A DNA stretch of 39,694 bases, taken from Bacteroidales bacterium. GTDB lineage: Bacteria > Bacteroidota > Bacteroidia > Bacteroidales > P3. Under the pieces are notes generated by a model. It worked only from the letters and a program-made list of their open reading frames with translations. It was not told where the DNA came from and made no database searches. Shown here in pieces: positions 1-7,875 of this stretch. Every line of letters starts with the position of its first letter. The first letter of the stretch is position 1. The DNA is taken from assembly GCA_017647785.1 (NCBI GenBank), contig JAGCJW010000030.1, forward strand, positions 1 through 39,694. Reading direction: 5' to 3'. The translations under genes and the position numbers were made by a program.

Positions 1-471
1 ATAAGACATAGATTCATAAGTGCAAAACGGAGGATAATACTGACAATTCACTTGGTCGCCATATCTATAACCCCATGTCATATAAAACAAAACCTTTACA
101 TCAGGATTATACAACTTTGCAATAGAATCCAAAGTCTTTGCATAAGGATAAACCTCATTATAAAACTGACCATCAGAAAAAGCAACCTCTTGACTTTGTC
201 CTTGCAAAACCACAAAATCCCAATGTCCCTCTTGCAACTTTGAAATCACATTTGAATTTTGAACATGAGTTAGGAAACGAGCGCCACCAGGAGTTATGCT
301 TTCGCAATCAATAATCTCATTCATACTTTGAGCAAGATTAGTAAGTAAATTAGGCAAATCATTAACATGAGTATAACTATTACCTATAAACAACACTCTT
401 TTACTTTCCTGTGAAATAGCAACAGAAAAGCACAATGTACAAATAAAATAAAACAATAAAGACTTTTTCAT
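1..471 (-). CDS. Secreted SGNH/GDSL-like hydrolase (DUF4886-like), C-terminus cut by window edge
   Basis: The reading frame opens at an ATG at 471 and stays open to base 1, giving the first 157 residues. Residues 1-20 are a Sec signal peptide (MKKS, hydrophobic core, then AISQ). The mature protein begins with VLFIGNSYTHVNDLP, where GNS takes the place of the GDS block of SGNH hydrolases. TPGGAR and VVLQGQSQE follow, matching the later Gly and Asn/Gln blocks of the DUF4886-like subgroup. These proteins are probably exported esterases or carbohydrate deacetylases, but the C-terminal Asp-His pair lies outside the window. The substrate is unknown. The gene diverges from the thioredoxin-fold gene that starts at 577. 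Confidence 0.72.
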   Translation of the reverse strand, partial: MKKSLLFYFICTLCFSVAISQESKRVLFIGNSYTHVNDLPNLLTNLAQSMNEIIDCESITPGGARFLTHVQNSNVISKLQEGHWDFVVLQGQSQEVAFSDGQFYNEVYPYAKTLDSIAKLYNPDVKVLFYMTWGYRYGDQVNCQYYPPFCTYESMSY

Positions 472-533
472 AATACTAAAAATTAATTAAGCGACAAATA
501 TAATAGAAAAATAGCAACTACCAAAAAAATATG

Positions 534-541
534 TAAATTTG
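534..541 (+). promoter_or_regulatory. Bacteroidetes-type -7 box for the secreted thioredoxin-fold gene
   Basis: TAAATTTG matches the Bacteroidetes -7 consensus TAnnTTTG and lies 36 bp upstream of the ATG at 577. No clear -33 TTTG is seen. Confidence 0.5.
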
Positions 542-576
542 CAGACGATTAATCAACAATAAAAACAATAAAACTT

Positions 577-1044
577 ATGAAAAAAATTGCCTTATTACTA
601 TTTGCATTATCATTGTGTTTCAACCTATCTGCACAAAAATTGTATGATGAAAACGAAAACGCAAAAGAAAAAATAGACACAGCCATAAAGCAAGCACAAA
701 AAGAAAACAAACACGTTTTAATTCAAATGGGTGGAAATTGGTGTAAGTGGTGCTTAAGATTTGACGAATTTGTAAAAAACAACAACGAAATCTCAAAAGT
801 ATTAGAAGAAAACTACATAGTTCTACACATCAATCACAACAAAAAAGACATTGAAACACTTGAGCGTTTAGAACATCCTGAAAGATTTGGATTCCCTGTT
901 ATCATTATATTAGACGAAAACGGCAAACGCCTTCATACACAAAACTCTTATTACCTTGAAGAAGGCGAAAGCTATCACGCAAAAAAAGTATTATCTTGCT
1001 TTAAAGATTGGACTCCAAAAGCGATAAAAGGCATTAAAGAATAA
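577..1044 (+). CDS. Secreted thioredoxin-fold protein (thioredoxin_7/DUF255-like)
   Basis: A 155-residue protein with a signal peptide (residues 1-19, ending LSAQ). The thioredoxin-like domain has an active-site WCKWC motif (C56 and C59) and a GFPV cis-proline loop near residue 109. It probably works as a periplasmic disulfide reductase or isomerase, or as a thiol-redox chaperone. It is slightly longer than a classical thioredoxin because of the export signal and a charged helix before the active site. The gene stands alone between a divergent hydrolase and a convergent T9SS cargo gene, with a hairpin terminator right after it, so the partner cannot be inferred. Confidence 0.85.
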   Translation: MKKIALLLFALSLCFNLSAQKLYDENENAKEKIDTAIKQAQKENKHVLIQMGGNWCKWCLRFDEFVKNNNEISKVLEENYIVLHINHNKKDIETLERLEHPERFGFPVIIILDENGKRLHTQNSYYLEEGESYHAKKVLSCFKDWTPKAIKGIKE

Positions 1045-1054
1045 GCCAGAAAAA

Positions 1055-1090
1055 AAACAAAGAAAAATTGAAATTTTTCTTTGTTTTTTT
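1055..1090 (+). terminator. Hairpin terminator between convergent genes
   Basis: An A/T-rich inverted repeat (AAACAAAGAAAAAT, short loop, complement) ends in a run of seven T. It can end transcription from the left. A second TTTTTCTTTG copy follows just downstream. Confidence 0.65.
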
Positions 1091-1128
1091 CAGATTTTTC
1101 TTTGTTTTTTTCAAGCGTTTCTTTGCTT

Positions 1129-2256
1129 TTATTGAATGATTACTTTCTTATTAGCAAAGCCTCGTTGTGTTTTTATTCTTACAATATACATTCCACTTTC
1201 AAGATGTGATACATCTATGGTTTCAATATTTTGTTTTCCCTCTTTCCTTAACACAACTTGTCCTAAACTATTATGAATTTCTATTTCTCTTATCTTGAAA
1301 GATGATTGTACTGTCAAAACATCATTTGCAGGATTTGGCGAAACGTTAGAATATCTATCTACCGTAGCATCGTAAAGACAAACGCTAGGATATATACCAT
1401 CTCCTAATGTAGTGTCTGTTTCTGCAAAAATAGGAAACATATACATTTGACAAGAATTTGGAGTCGGAGAATCTGCTGCATGACTTAAATTAAAGAAATC
1501 ACTATAAGGATATCTTGAAGGTGAATATCCATAAGCTCCAAATTGCAAACCCTGATTAAAAGGATGCTCACTCCATTGCACCCAAGTAGATGCTGTGTCG
1601 TCAGCAGTCCTTACTAATGAAGAATAAGCAAAATCACATTCTGAAAATACTATTCGTTGTATTACTGTAGAATTATTAGTTGCATCTTCCACTATATAAA
1701 ATAATCCATTTACGTTTACAGGTTCATTGAAATAGTATTCTATGTATGTATATTGCTCTGTATCCTTTAAAACAAAATTAGTATCAATATCAACCGATGT
1801 TATTTCTCTATCTAATGTACTATTCATTAACTTTAATTTACCTTTTGGAATAGAATTGTAAAAACCAATTGGATTGTTCGCAAAAGTTGTGTATCTCTCT
1901 TCTGTAACAAGCAAAGCTATATTATAATAATAATTCATTCCAGAAAATTGTAATAATGCTTTATAATCAACCCCTATTGCAATTCCTTGAACTGTTAATA
2001 ATGTGTCCGTATAACATGGTTGTGCTCTATCTAGAATTTGAATAATATCAAAGTTACTTCCCGTATTATAAAAAGAATAGTGATTTCGTGCCATATAGTT
2101 CAATGTATTTTCTCCTGTTTCATCATAAAATAATAGAGACGCACAATTTTCTACATCTATAAAATCTGGCAAATAATAGTTTTCTGGTGTTGTTTGTCCT
2201 TTTACAAAAAAAGAAGCAAGCATAACAAATGCTAAAATAAATAATATTTTTTTCAT
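1129..2256 (-). CDS. T9SS-secreted protein of unknown function with C-terminal sorting domain
   Basis: A 375-residue protein with a signal peptide (residues 1-20). The middle region (about 21-300) is unrecognised and rich in Tyr, Asp and Thr. The last ~75 residues are a type A T9SS sorting domain: SPNPANDVLTV, then IHNSLGQVV, then a final GMYIVRI and KKVIIQ. It should cross the outer membrane by T9SS and be attached to the surface or released. It is paralogous over its whole length to the protein at 12244-13431, sharing ILDRAQPCYTDTLLT, KLKIMNSTL-type and CQMYMFPIFAETD blocks. The sorting-domain DNA is 96% identical between the two. Expression should start in the cassette at 2299-2523. Confidence 0.85.
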   Translation of the reverse strand: MKKILFILAFVMLASFFVKGQTTPENYYLPDFIDVENCASLLFYDETGENTLNYMARNHYSFYNTGSNFDIIQILDRAQPCYTDTLLTVQGIAIGVDYKALLQFSGMNYYYNIALLVTEERYTTFANNPIGFYNSIPKGKLKLMNSTLDREITSVDIDTNFVLKDTEQYTYIEYYFNEPVNVNGLFYIVEDATNNSTVIQRIVFSECDFAYSSLVRTADDTASTWVQWSEHPFNQGLQFGAYGYSPSRYPYSDFFNLSHAADSPTPNSCQMYMFPIFAETDTTLGDGIYPSVCLYDATVDRYSNVSPNPANDVLTVQSSFKIREIEIHNSLGQVVLRKEGKQNIETIDVSHLESGMYIVRIKTQRGFANKKVIIQ

Positions 2257-2298
2257 ATCTTTAATTACTATTTAAAATATCATTAAACGTATTTTAAT

Positions 2299-2523
2299 CT
2301 TGCTTTGATTTAGGGTTATTTTAACGATGTTTGCTCAAAGCAAGAATGGGAAGCAAACATCTCTATTTGCTTAAATTGTTTTTACAAAGGTAGGTTATGC
2401 TTACTATAATTTGCATAATATTTTTGATTGATGCTACAAAGGTAAAAATAATTCTTTGAATTAAAAAAATAAAACAAAGAATTAAAAAATTATTTCTTTG
2501 TTTTATTTTCCTTATTCTTTGTT
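2299..2523 (-). repeat. Intergenic regulatory cassette, copy 1 (terminator, two promoters, leader hairpin)
   Basis: This 225-bp stretch is nearly identical to 14816-15037. Read leftward it holds a terminator hairpin built from AAAATAAAACAAAGAA and its complement (about 2464-2511), which serves the solute-binding protein gene. Then come two TACCTTTG -7 boxes (complement of CAAAGGTA at 2437-2444 and 2385-2392), and a leader with a perfect 10-bp stem (GATGTTTGCT at 2326-2335, AGCAAACATC at 2352-2361). The stem is identical in both copies while the loop differs. The cassette drives the T9SS cargo gene at 1129-2256. Confidence 0.8.
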
Positions 2524-4140
2524 TACGTTTTTTAGGACAAGGAGATTAAGCGGGTTTGATTCAAATCCACTTATGTTTTTTTGAACGAATCGCAATACTT
2601 GGTCGTAATAGAGTATTACAACAGGTGCTTCTTCTATTATTATTGCGTTCATTTTTTTATAAAGCTCTATTCGTTTTTCTATATCGGTTTCTGCTACTGC
2701 TTGTTCGTAGAGTCTATCATATTCTTTTGAAGAAAAATGAGTGTAGTTTGAACCTTTTGGACAGTGATTCTTACTATAAAAAAGCGAAAGATAGTTTTCA
2801 GCATCGGGATAATCCGCAATCCATGAGCCTCTGAACCATTGCGTTTTGCCTTGTGCGATATGCTCTCTAAGTGCTGCTGGTGGATTTACGTCAATCTTTA
2901 CTTTTATTCCAAGTAATCCTAATTGCTGTTGAATATATTTACATAAATCTAGATAGCTCGCTGTTGTGGAAAGGGTGATTTCCTGCATTCCTTCGCCATT
3001 TGGATAACCTGCTTCGGCTAATAGTTGCTTGCTTTTTTCAGGATTGTAGCTATATGCCTTTGAGGCGGAATCAAATCCTGCTAGTCCAAGTGGTATGATG
3101 CCATATTCACCTGCTGTGCCTATGTTGTTACGCATATATTTTATCATCTTCTCACGAGAGAATCCATAGTTTATGGCTTGGCGAACTCTTTTGTCTTTTA
3201 ATGGATTTTTTTCATCGTTTAAATCCATTTTAAAACCTAAATATTCGGTGTTTAAATATGGTTGAGTTATTAGGTTTATTCTATCTCTGTATTTTGGTTG
3301 AAGCTTACCACTTCTTGTTAATACCTCATCTTTATAATTTGGGTCTATGCCTGAGATGAAATCAATGTTGCCTTTTACGAATTCTAGAAATACGGATTGC
3401 TTGTCTATTATAAAACTAATAGCTACTGCATCTAAATAAGGTAGTCTTTCTCCTGTGGAATCGGTTTCAAAATAATCTTCATTCTTTACAAGAACTAATT
3501 TCACGTTTTCTTTCCACATCTTGAATTTAAAAGGACCTGTTCCAATAGGGTGCTTTCTAAAATCTTCCTTATAGTGTTCTACAATTTCTTTTGGCAGAAC
3601 GCTTGCATAGGGCATTGTTAATATTCCAAGGAATGGTGCAAAGGCTTGCTTTAATCGTATTACAAAGGTTGTGTCATTTGGCGCAGAGAAACTATATTTC
3701 CCTCCTATTTGCTCAACATTTTCAAAGAAAACTGCTCCGGGTGACATCGTTTTTGCATCTACAATTCTGTTTAAACTATAAACAAAATCCTCTGCAACGA
3801 CTTTACGTTTACCGTTTTTGAAAAGTGAATGTGGGTGAAAATACACATCATTTCTTAAATGGAAGGTGTATTCTAACCCGTCTTTTGATATTTCCCATGA
3901 TTTAGCTATTGAGGGCTTTACGTTCAACTCATTATCCATTTGTACCAAACCATTATATAGTTGTACATCTACCCATATCATTGCTTGGTCTTTTGCATAT
4001 GCTGGGTCTAATGTGTTGATGTTTGCTGCCTCATTATAACGAAAAACTTTCTTGCCTGCATTAGGGTTCTCATTTTCACAAGAACTTAATACAAGTGCAA
4101 GAAAGCTTATGATAAGATATTTGTAGAATCTTATATTCAA
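2512..4140 (-). CDS. Peptide/oligopeptide ABC transporter substrate-binding lipoprotein (SBP family 5)
   Basis: A 542-residue protein with a lipoprotein signal ending LSSC (C21 would be lipidated). The rest is a family 5 extracellular solute-binding protein of DppA/OppA type: NTLDPAYAKDQ near the N-terminus, the hinge region HPIGTGPFKFKMW, RQAINYGFSREKMI in the middle and a C-terminal ADYPDAENYLSLFYS segment. It would bind peptides or similar ligands outside the inner membrane. No ABC permease or ATPase gene lies nearby, so its transporter must be encoded elsewhere. It lies 5 bp downstream of the YitT-family gene and is probably co-transcribed with it. The hairpin in the cassette at 2464-2511 ends the unit. 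Confidence 0.9.
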   Translation of the reverse strand: MNIRFYKYLIISFLALVLSSCENENPNAGKKVFRYNEAANINTLDPAYAKDQAMIWVDVQLYNGLVQMDNELNVKPSIAKSWEISKDGLEYTFHLRNDVYFHPHSLFKNGKRKVVAEDFVYSLNRIVDAKTMSPGAVFFENVEQIGGKYSFSAPNDTTFVIRLKQAFAPFLGILTMPYASVLPKEIVEHYKEDFRKHPIGTGPFKFKMWKENVKLVLVKNEDYFETDSTGERLPYLDAVAISFIIDKQSVFLEFVKGNIDFISGIDPNYKDEVLTRSGKLQPKYRDRINLITQPYLNTEYLGFKMDLNDEKNPLKDKRVRQAINYGFSREKMIKYMRNNIGTAGEYGIIPLGLAGFDSASKAYSYNPEKSKQLLAEAGYPNGEGMQEITLSTTASYLDLCKYIQQQLGLLGIKVKIDVNPPAALREHIAQGKTQWFRGSWIADYPDAENYLSLFYSKNHCPKGSNYTHFSSKEYDRLYEQAVAETDIEKRIELYKKMNAIIIEEAPVVILYYDQVLRFVQKNISGFESNPLNLLVLKNVNKE

Positions 4141-4145
4141 ATGAT

Positions 4146-5045
4146 TTATTTCTTTATTTGCATAAAATTCTTACCGTAAACCCCTTGTGTTTTAGCTATT
4201 GATATGAAAGCATTTGGATCTATGGCTTTTACTAATCGCATTATTTCAACTTTGTCTTTCTTTTGAGCAATTACTAATAATACTTTTTGGTCTTTTTTGC
4301 TAAACCAGCCCCATCCGTTTAATAGAGTTACGCCTCGTTTTACTTCATTACCGATTGCGTCTGCTATTTCATTACTCATTTGAGACATAATAGTAATTTG
4401 ATATGTTTGTTTTTCCCCTTCAACAACAAAGTCTATTGAATAAGTAAATACTCCTAAACATACAAAGCAATATACTAATTGTTCTATTCCATTACCCATT
4501 AAAACAGTAGAAGCAATAACGCAAGTATCTACTATCATTATTACGGTGCCTGGACTGACATTTTTATATTTTGTAACTATTAATGCTACTATATCGCTAC
4601 CGCCTGAATTTCCTCCATTAATAAAGCACAATCCTATTCCTATTCCAGATAACACTCCTCCTAATATGGCTTTTGTGATTAGCTCCATGTTCTCAAATTT
4701 GAATTGTTCCATATTTTGAACTTCCAAAACTTGTTGAAATAGTATCAAGAACAAAGAAGCTGCCGTCATTCCTAAAATTGTGTTGATAGCAAACTTACCT
4801 CCAAGTATTCTATAACCTATTAATAATAATACGGCGTTAATCGAAAAGTTTGTTATACCCATAGGAATTCCTGTAAGGTAGTAAATAACAGATGATAATC
4901 CGACTACACCTCCTCCAATTATCTTTGTAGGCACAAGAAAAACACTCCAAGAGAAGCAATACATTGAAATCCCTAAAAGGATTAGCAAGTATTTTAACAC
5001 CATTTTCCAAATCGGTGTCTTTGTCATTAAATTTACTTTATTCAT
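4146..5045 (-). CDS. YitT-family membrane protein (DUF161 plus DUF2179)
   Basis: A 299-residue protein with about five or six hydrophobic segments in residues 1-210. It includes the family-typical GGVVGLSSVIYYLTG and the glycine-rich NGGNSGGSDIVALIV. A C-terminal soluble DUF2179-like domain (about 215-299) contains GVTLLNGWGWFSKKDQKVL. Members are widespread inner-membrane proteins, and their transported substrate is not established. The gene is followed after 5 bp by the solute-binding lipoprotein gene, so the two look like one transcription unit. Whether that reflects a shared substrate is inference only. Confidence 0.88.
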   Translation of the reverse strand: MNKVNLMTKTPIWKMVLKYLLILLGISMYCFSWSVFLVPTKIIGGGVVGLSSVIYYLTGIPMGITNFSINAVLLLIGYRILGGKFAINTILGMTAASLFLILFQQVLEVQNMEQFKFENMELITKAILGGVLSGIGIGLCFINGGNSGGSDIVALIVTKYKNVSPGTVIMIVDTCVIASTVLMGNGIEQLVYCFVCLGVFTYSIDFVVEGEKQTYQITIMSQMSNEIADAIGNEVKRGVTLLNGWGWFSKKDQKVLLVIAQKKDKVEIMRLVKAIDPNAFISIAKTQGVYGKNFMQIKK

Positions 5046-5085
5046 AATTTATATTAGATATTTTATTTCAAAACAAACTAAAAAA

Positions 5086-7035
5086 CTATCTTGCAAAGAT
5101 TAAACCTAATCTTTCAGTTAGTTCTTTAACATTCATATTCTTTCCAACAATATTTCCTTTAGAATCTATTAATATGTTTTGTGGGATGTATGATAAATCA
5201 AACAATTTAACTATTACACTACTCCAACGTTTCAAGTCAGAAAGATTAATCCAATTCATTTGTTGTTCTTTCACTACATTAACCCATGCCATTTTTGAAT
5301 CATCAAGTGAAACACTAACTATTTCTAATCCATCTTTTCTAAATCTCTTGTATAATTGTCTTAAGTCTTTTATTTGCATTACAGATTTATTATCCCATGA
5401 TGCCCAAAAATGAATTAAAGTATATTTATTCTTTTGAGCAATATCCATAAGACTGATTGGTTGTGAGTTTGTGTTATTAAGTGTGAAGTTCTTTACTTTT
5501 TCTCCTGTTTGTTCTTCTTTATCTAGTTCTAATATATGCTGTCCTAATAGTGTATATTGATACATTGTCTTTGCATCACCATCTAATGTTTCGTAAATTT
5601 CTCTTAACTCTGATGTTTTAAGGTATGGTGCTAAATAAGATGTTATTATAAATGGTGAATACATGCTTGTTCTGTTATCCATAACATAATTCATCAAACA
5701 TTGCATAGGGTTCTTTTGGTTATTACATCTATTTGCAATTTGTAAAAATTCATCATTTGATGACGAACCTTGAACTTTTACTTTATTTAAGTCGTTTGAA
5801 TTTCCTGTAATTTGAATTTGGTCATTACCCATAAAGAAAGATATCTCTCCTATGCTTGAAGGAAGTGAAAGTGTCGCCATACAAGTTTTATCTACTTGTC
5901 CTATTATCTCAAATATTCCATTAACTATTTTAGACTTTATAAGTTCTTTTTGTCCGTTTTCTAATAATAATTCAAGAGATATTTTACCTTCTTTTATTCC
6001 TTCTAATGTTCCTGTGATAGTAAAGCCTGATGCTGCAGTTAGTTCCTTAAGCTTGATTTCTAATTCTTCTGTTGAAAGATTGAATGCCAATATTTTTCCA
6101 TTTCTATCAATCAAAACATTACTTGGAACTTCTTTTATCATATATGTTTGCACTGCAGGGCTTGCCCATTTCTTGAAATCACATAATTGAATCCAAGGCA
6201 ATTTATCTTCTTTTATTGTTTGTGTCCATTTGTTTTTGTCTTCATCTAAAGAAAAGCCTATAATTTCAAAACCTCTCTTCTTATACTTGTCGTAAATCTT
6301 TATTAACTCAGGATTTTGTTCTCTTGATTTTACACTCCAAGAAGCCCAAAATTCAAGCAAAGTATAATCGTGTTTTCTAACTTCATCGGTTAATTTAACA
6401 GTTTTATTATCTTCTGTTTTAGAAGTTAAGTTAGGTGCCTTACCTCCTATTTTTAATTGAGTCATTAAGGCTTCTCTTTCTCTCAAATGCTTATAATGAT
6501 ATGTATTAAGAGACTCTTCTTTTAATGTATTCAACGTTCTAGTTAATTCAGTGTAATTCCACTTGTAAGAAAGGTAAGTTGCAATTATATCTGGTGAAAA
6601 AATATGTTCCGGATTATTGATTACCCAATTTTCCAATCTTGACAAATGCACTTCATAGTCTTCTTTATTTCGTGGAGAAACTACAGAATACCATTCATCT
6701 GTCAAACTTGAACCTTTTATTTTTGTTTTTTTATCGTTGTTTGGAACAAGTTGTATTTTAACATTATCTCCTGGAGACAAATACAATCTACAAGATTTCT
6801 TTCCATTTATTGTTAATAATGCAGGGATAGGGTCTTTTATTTGTCCCCTGAAGTAGAACTTTCCATCTTCTTCAATTGCCACACTATCCAATTGTTCATT
6901 ACCATCTCTGAAATATGTTCTTAAAGTAGCATAACCATTTTTGCTATCTTTTACTTGTCCATCTATCATATACCCTTGTGAAATTGCAACAAATGACACA
7001 AAAATCATTAAGGTAAATAACATTAATTTTTTCAT
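5086..7035 (-). CDS. Secreted tandem DUF4369/TlpA-like protein lacking both CxxC active sites
   Basis: A 649-residue protein with a signal peptide (1-19). It is an internal duplication: each half has a DUF4369-like beta domain (about 20-110 and 337-425), a helical linker and a TlpA/AhpC-like thioredoxin domain (about 195-335 and 510-649). Normal relatives have WCxxC in the thioredoxin domain. Here the first copy reads WASWSVKS (residues 230-237) and the second WASWDNKS (544-551), so Ser or Asp replaces every redox cysteine. The cis-Pro loops remain (EVPSNVLID, YIPQNILID). It cannot be a dithiol oxidoreductase. A binding or chaperone role at the cell envelope is more likely. smpB lies 20 bp upstream and both read leftward. 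Confidence 0.85.
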   Translation of the reverse strand: MKKLMLFTLMIFVSFVAISQGYMIDGQVKDSKNGYATLRTYFRDGNEQLDSVAIEEDGKFYFRGQIKDPIPALLTINGKKSCRLYLSPGDNVKIQLVPNNDKKTKIKGSSLTDEWYSVVSPRNKEDYEVHLSRLENWVINNPEHIFSPDIIATYLSYKWNYTELTRTLNTLKEESLNTYHYKHLREREALMTQLKIGGKAPNLTSKTEDNKTVKLTDEVRKHDYTLLEFWASWSVKSREQNPELIKIYDKYKKRGFEIIGFSLDEDKNKWTQTIKEDKLPWIQLCDFKKWASPAVQTYMIKEVPSNVLIDRNGKILAFNLSTEELEIKLKELTAASGFTITGTLEGIKEGKISLELLLENGQKELIKSKIVNGIFEIIGQVDKTCMATLSLPSSIGEISFFMGNDQIQITGNSNDLNKVKVQGSSSNDEFLQIANRCNNQKNPMQCLMNYVMDNRTSMYSPFIITSYLAPYLKTSELREIYETLDGDAKTMYQYTLLGQHILELDKEEQTGEKVKNFTLNNTNSQPISLMDIAQKNKYTLIHFWASWDNKSVMQIKDLRQLYKRFRKDGLEIVSVSLDDSKMAWVNVVKEQQMNWINLSDLKRWSSVIVKLFDLSYIPQNILIDSKGNIVGKNMNVKELTERLGLIFAR

Positions 7036-7055
7036 ATTGTCTCTATTTATTTCTT

Positions 7056-7517
7056 TTAATACTTCAATGCTCGTTCAAGCTCTCGTTTATTATCTTTCAA
7101 CTTTATTGTTTCCCTTTTGTCGTAATAGTGTTTACCCTTACACAGAGCTATCTCAAGTTTAGCAAAACCTCTTTCATCAACAAAAAGAAGAGTTGGTATT
7201 ATAGTAAAGCCCTTTTCCTTGCTTTTATTTTCTAACTTTTTTAATTCGTTTTTCTTCAAAAGCAACTTTCTAATTCTCTTTACTTGATGATTATAATAAG
7301 ATCCAAAACGATATTCAGAAATATGCATATCATGAACCCACAACTCACCATTGCTAAACATACAATAAGAATCAGAAAGATTTACTTTACCCTCTCTGAT
7401 AGATTTTATCTCAGTTCCACACAAAACTAAACCGGCTCTAAATGTCTGAACGAAAAAATATTCAAAACTAGCCCTTTTATTTTTTATATCTATAAGATGC
7501 TTCTCTTCTAACTGCAT
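7056..7517 (-). CDS. smpB: SsrA-binding protein SmpB
   Basis: A 153-residue protein, the usual SmpB length. It binds tmRNA and carries it to stalled ribosomes during trans-translation. The conserved core is plain: NKRASFEYF, AGLVLCGTEIKSIR, VNLSDSYC, ELWVHDMHISEY, the KRIRKLLL helix and the tail GKHYYDKRETIK, which inserts into the decoding site. A TAATTTTG -7 box (complement of 7525-7532) lies almost on top of the ATG at 7517, implying a very short leader or another start site. The tandem thioredoxin-like gene follows 20 bp downstream on the same strand. Confidence 0.97.
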   Translation of the reverse strand: MQLEEKHLIDIKNKRASFEYFFVQTFRAGLVLCGTEIKSIREGKVNLSDSYCMFSNGELWVHDMHISEYRFGSYYNHQVKRIRKLLLKKNELKKLENKSKEKGFTIIPTLLFVDERGFAKLEIALCKGKHYYDKRETIKLKDNKRELERALKY

Positions 7518-7667
7518 AATGTTGCAAAATTACTAAAAAAAACTTGTTTTGAGAACATTTTTGGCTAAACTTGTTAATATTTAAAATCATTTTTTATTTT
7601 TTTCAAATTTTATTTCTCTTCAAATCAACAACTTAATAAAAGCACCTAAAAAATATTCTAAATAAAA

Positions 7668-7698
7668 TTTGGCAGTAATGAAAAAAGTCGTACCTTTG
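7668..7698 (+). promoter_or_regulatory. Bacteroidetes promoter of tRNA-Lys
   Basis: TTTG at 7668-7671 and TACCTTTG at 7691-7698 are separated by exactly 19 bp, matching the TTTG-N19-TAnnTTTG consensus. The tRNA starts 20 bp downstream. This is the best-formed promoter in the window. Confidence 0.85.
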
Positions 7699-7717
7699 CA
7701 AACGCAAACGCAAGGGA

Positions 7718-7790
7718 GACCAAGTAGCTCAGCCGGTAGAGCACATCCCTTTTAAGGATGGGGTCCTGGGTTCGAGTCCCAGCTTGGTCA
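7718..7790 (+). tRNA. trnK: tRNA-Lys(UUU)
   Basis: A 73-nt cloverleaf. The acceptor stem GACCAAG (7718-7724) pairs with CTTGGTC (7783-7789), and the discriminator base is A. The D-arm has AGCTCAGCCGGTAGAGC. The anticodon stem is CATCC/GGATG around loop CTTTTAA, giving anticodon TTT for lysine. The T-arm is CTGGGTTCGAGTCCCAG. The 3' CCA is not encoded. It has its own promoter and terminator. Confidence 0.97.
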
Positions 7791-7792
7791 CG

Positions 7793-7826
7793 AAGGTTGA
7801 TTGATTTATCAGTCAACCTTTTTTTT
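7793..7826 (+). terminator. Rho-independent terminator of tRNA-Lys
   Basis: AAGGTTGA-T-TGAT-TT-ATCA-G-TCAACCTT forms an interrupted stem followed by a run of T. It lies 2 bp after the tRNA. Confidence 0.85.
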
Positions 7827-7847
7827 GTTTTTATCCTTTCTTATATC

Positions 7848-7855
7848 TATCTTTG
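7848..7855 (+). promoter_or_regulatory. -7 box for the M1 aminopeptidase gene
   Basis: TATCTTTG matches TAnnTTTG and lies 20 bp upstream of the ATG at 7876. Confidence 0.6.
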
Positions 7856-7875
7856 CAAATAAAATTTTATAAGTT

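Noticed and set aside
2556..2834. Rightward frame inside the solute-binding protein gene
   Set aside because: It is a shadow frame rich in Leu/Phe with no family match and opposite to a clearly conserved gene.
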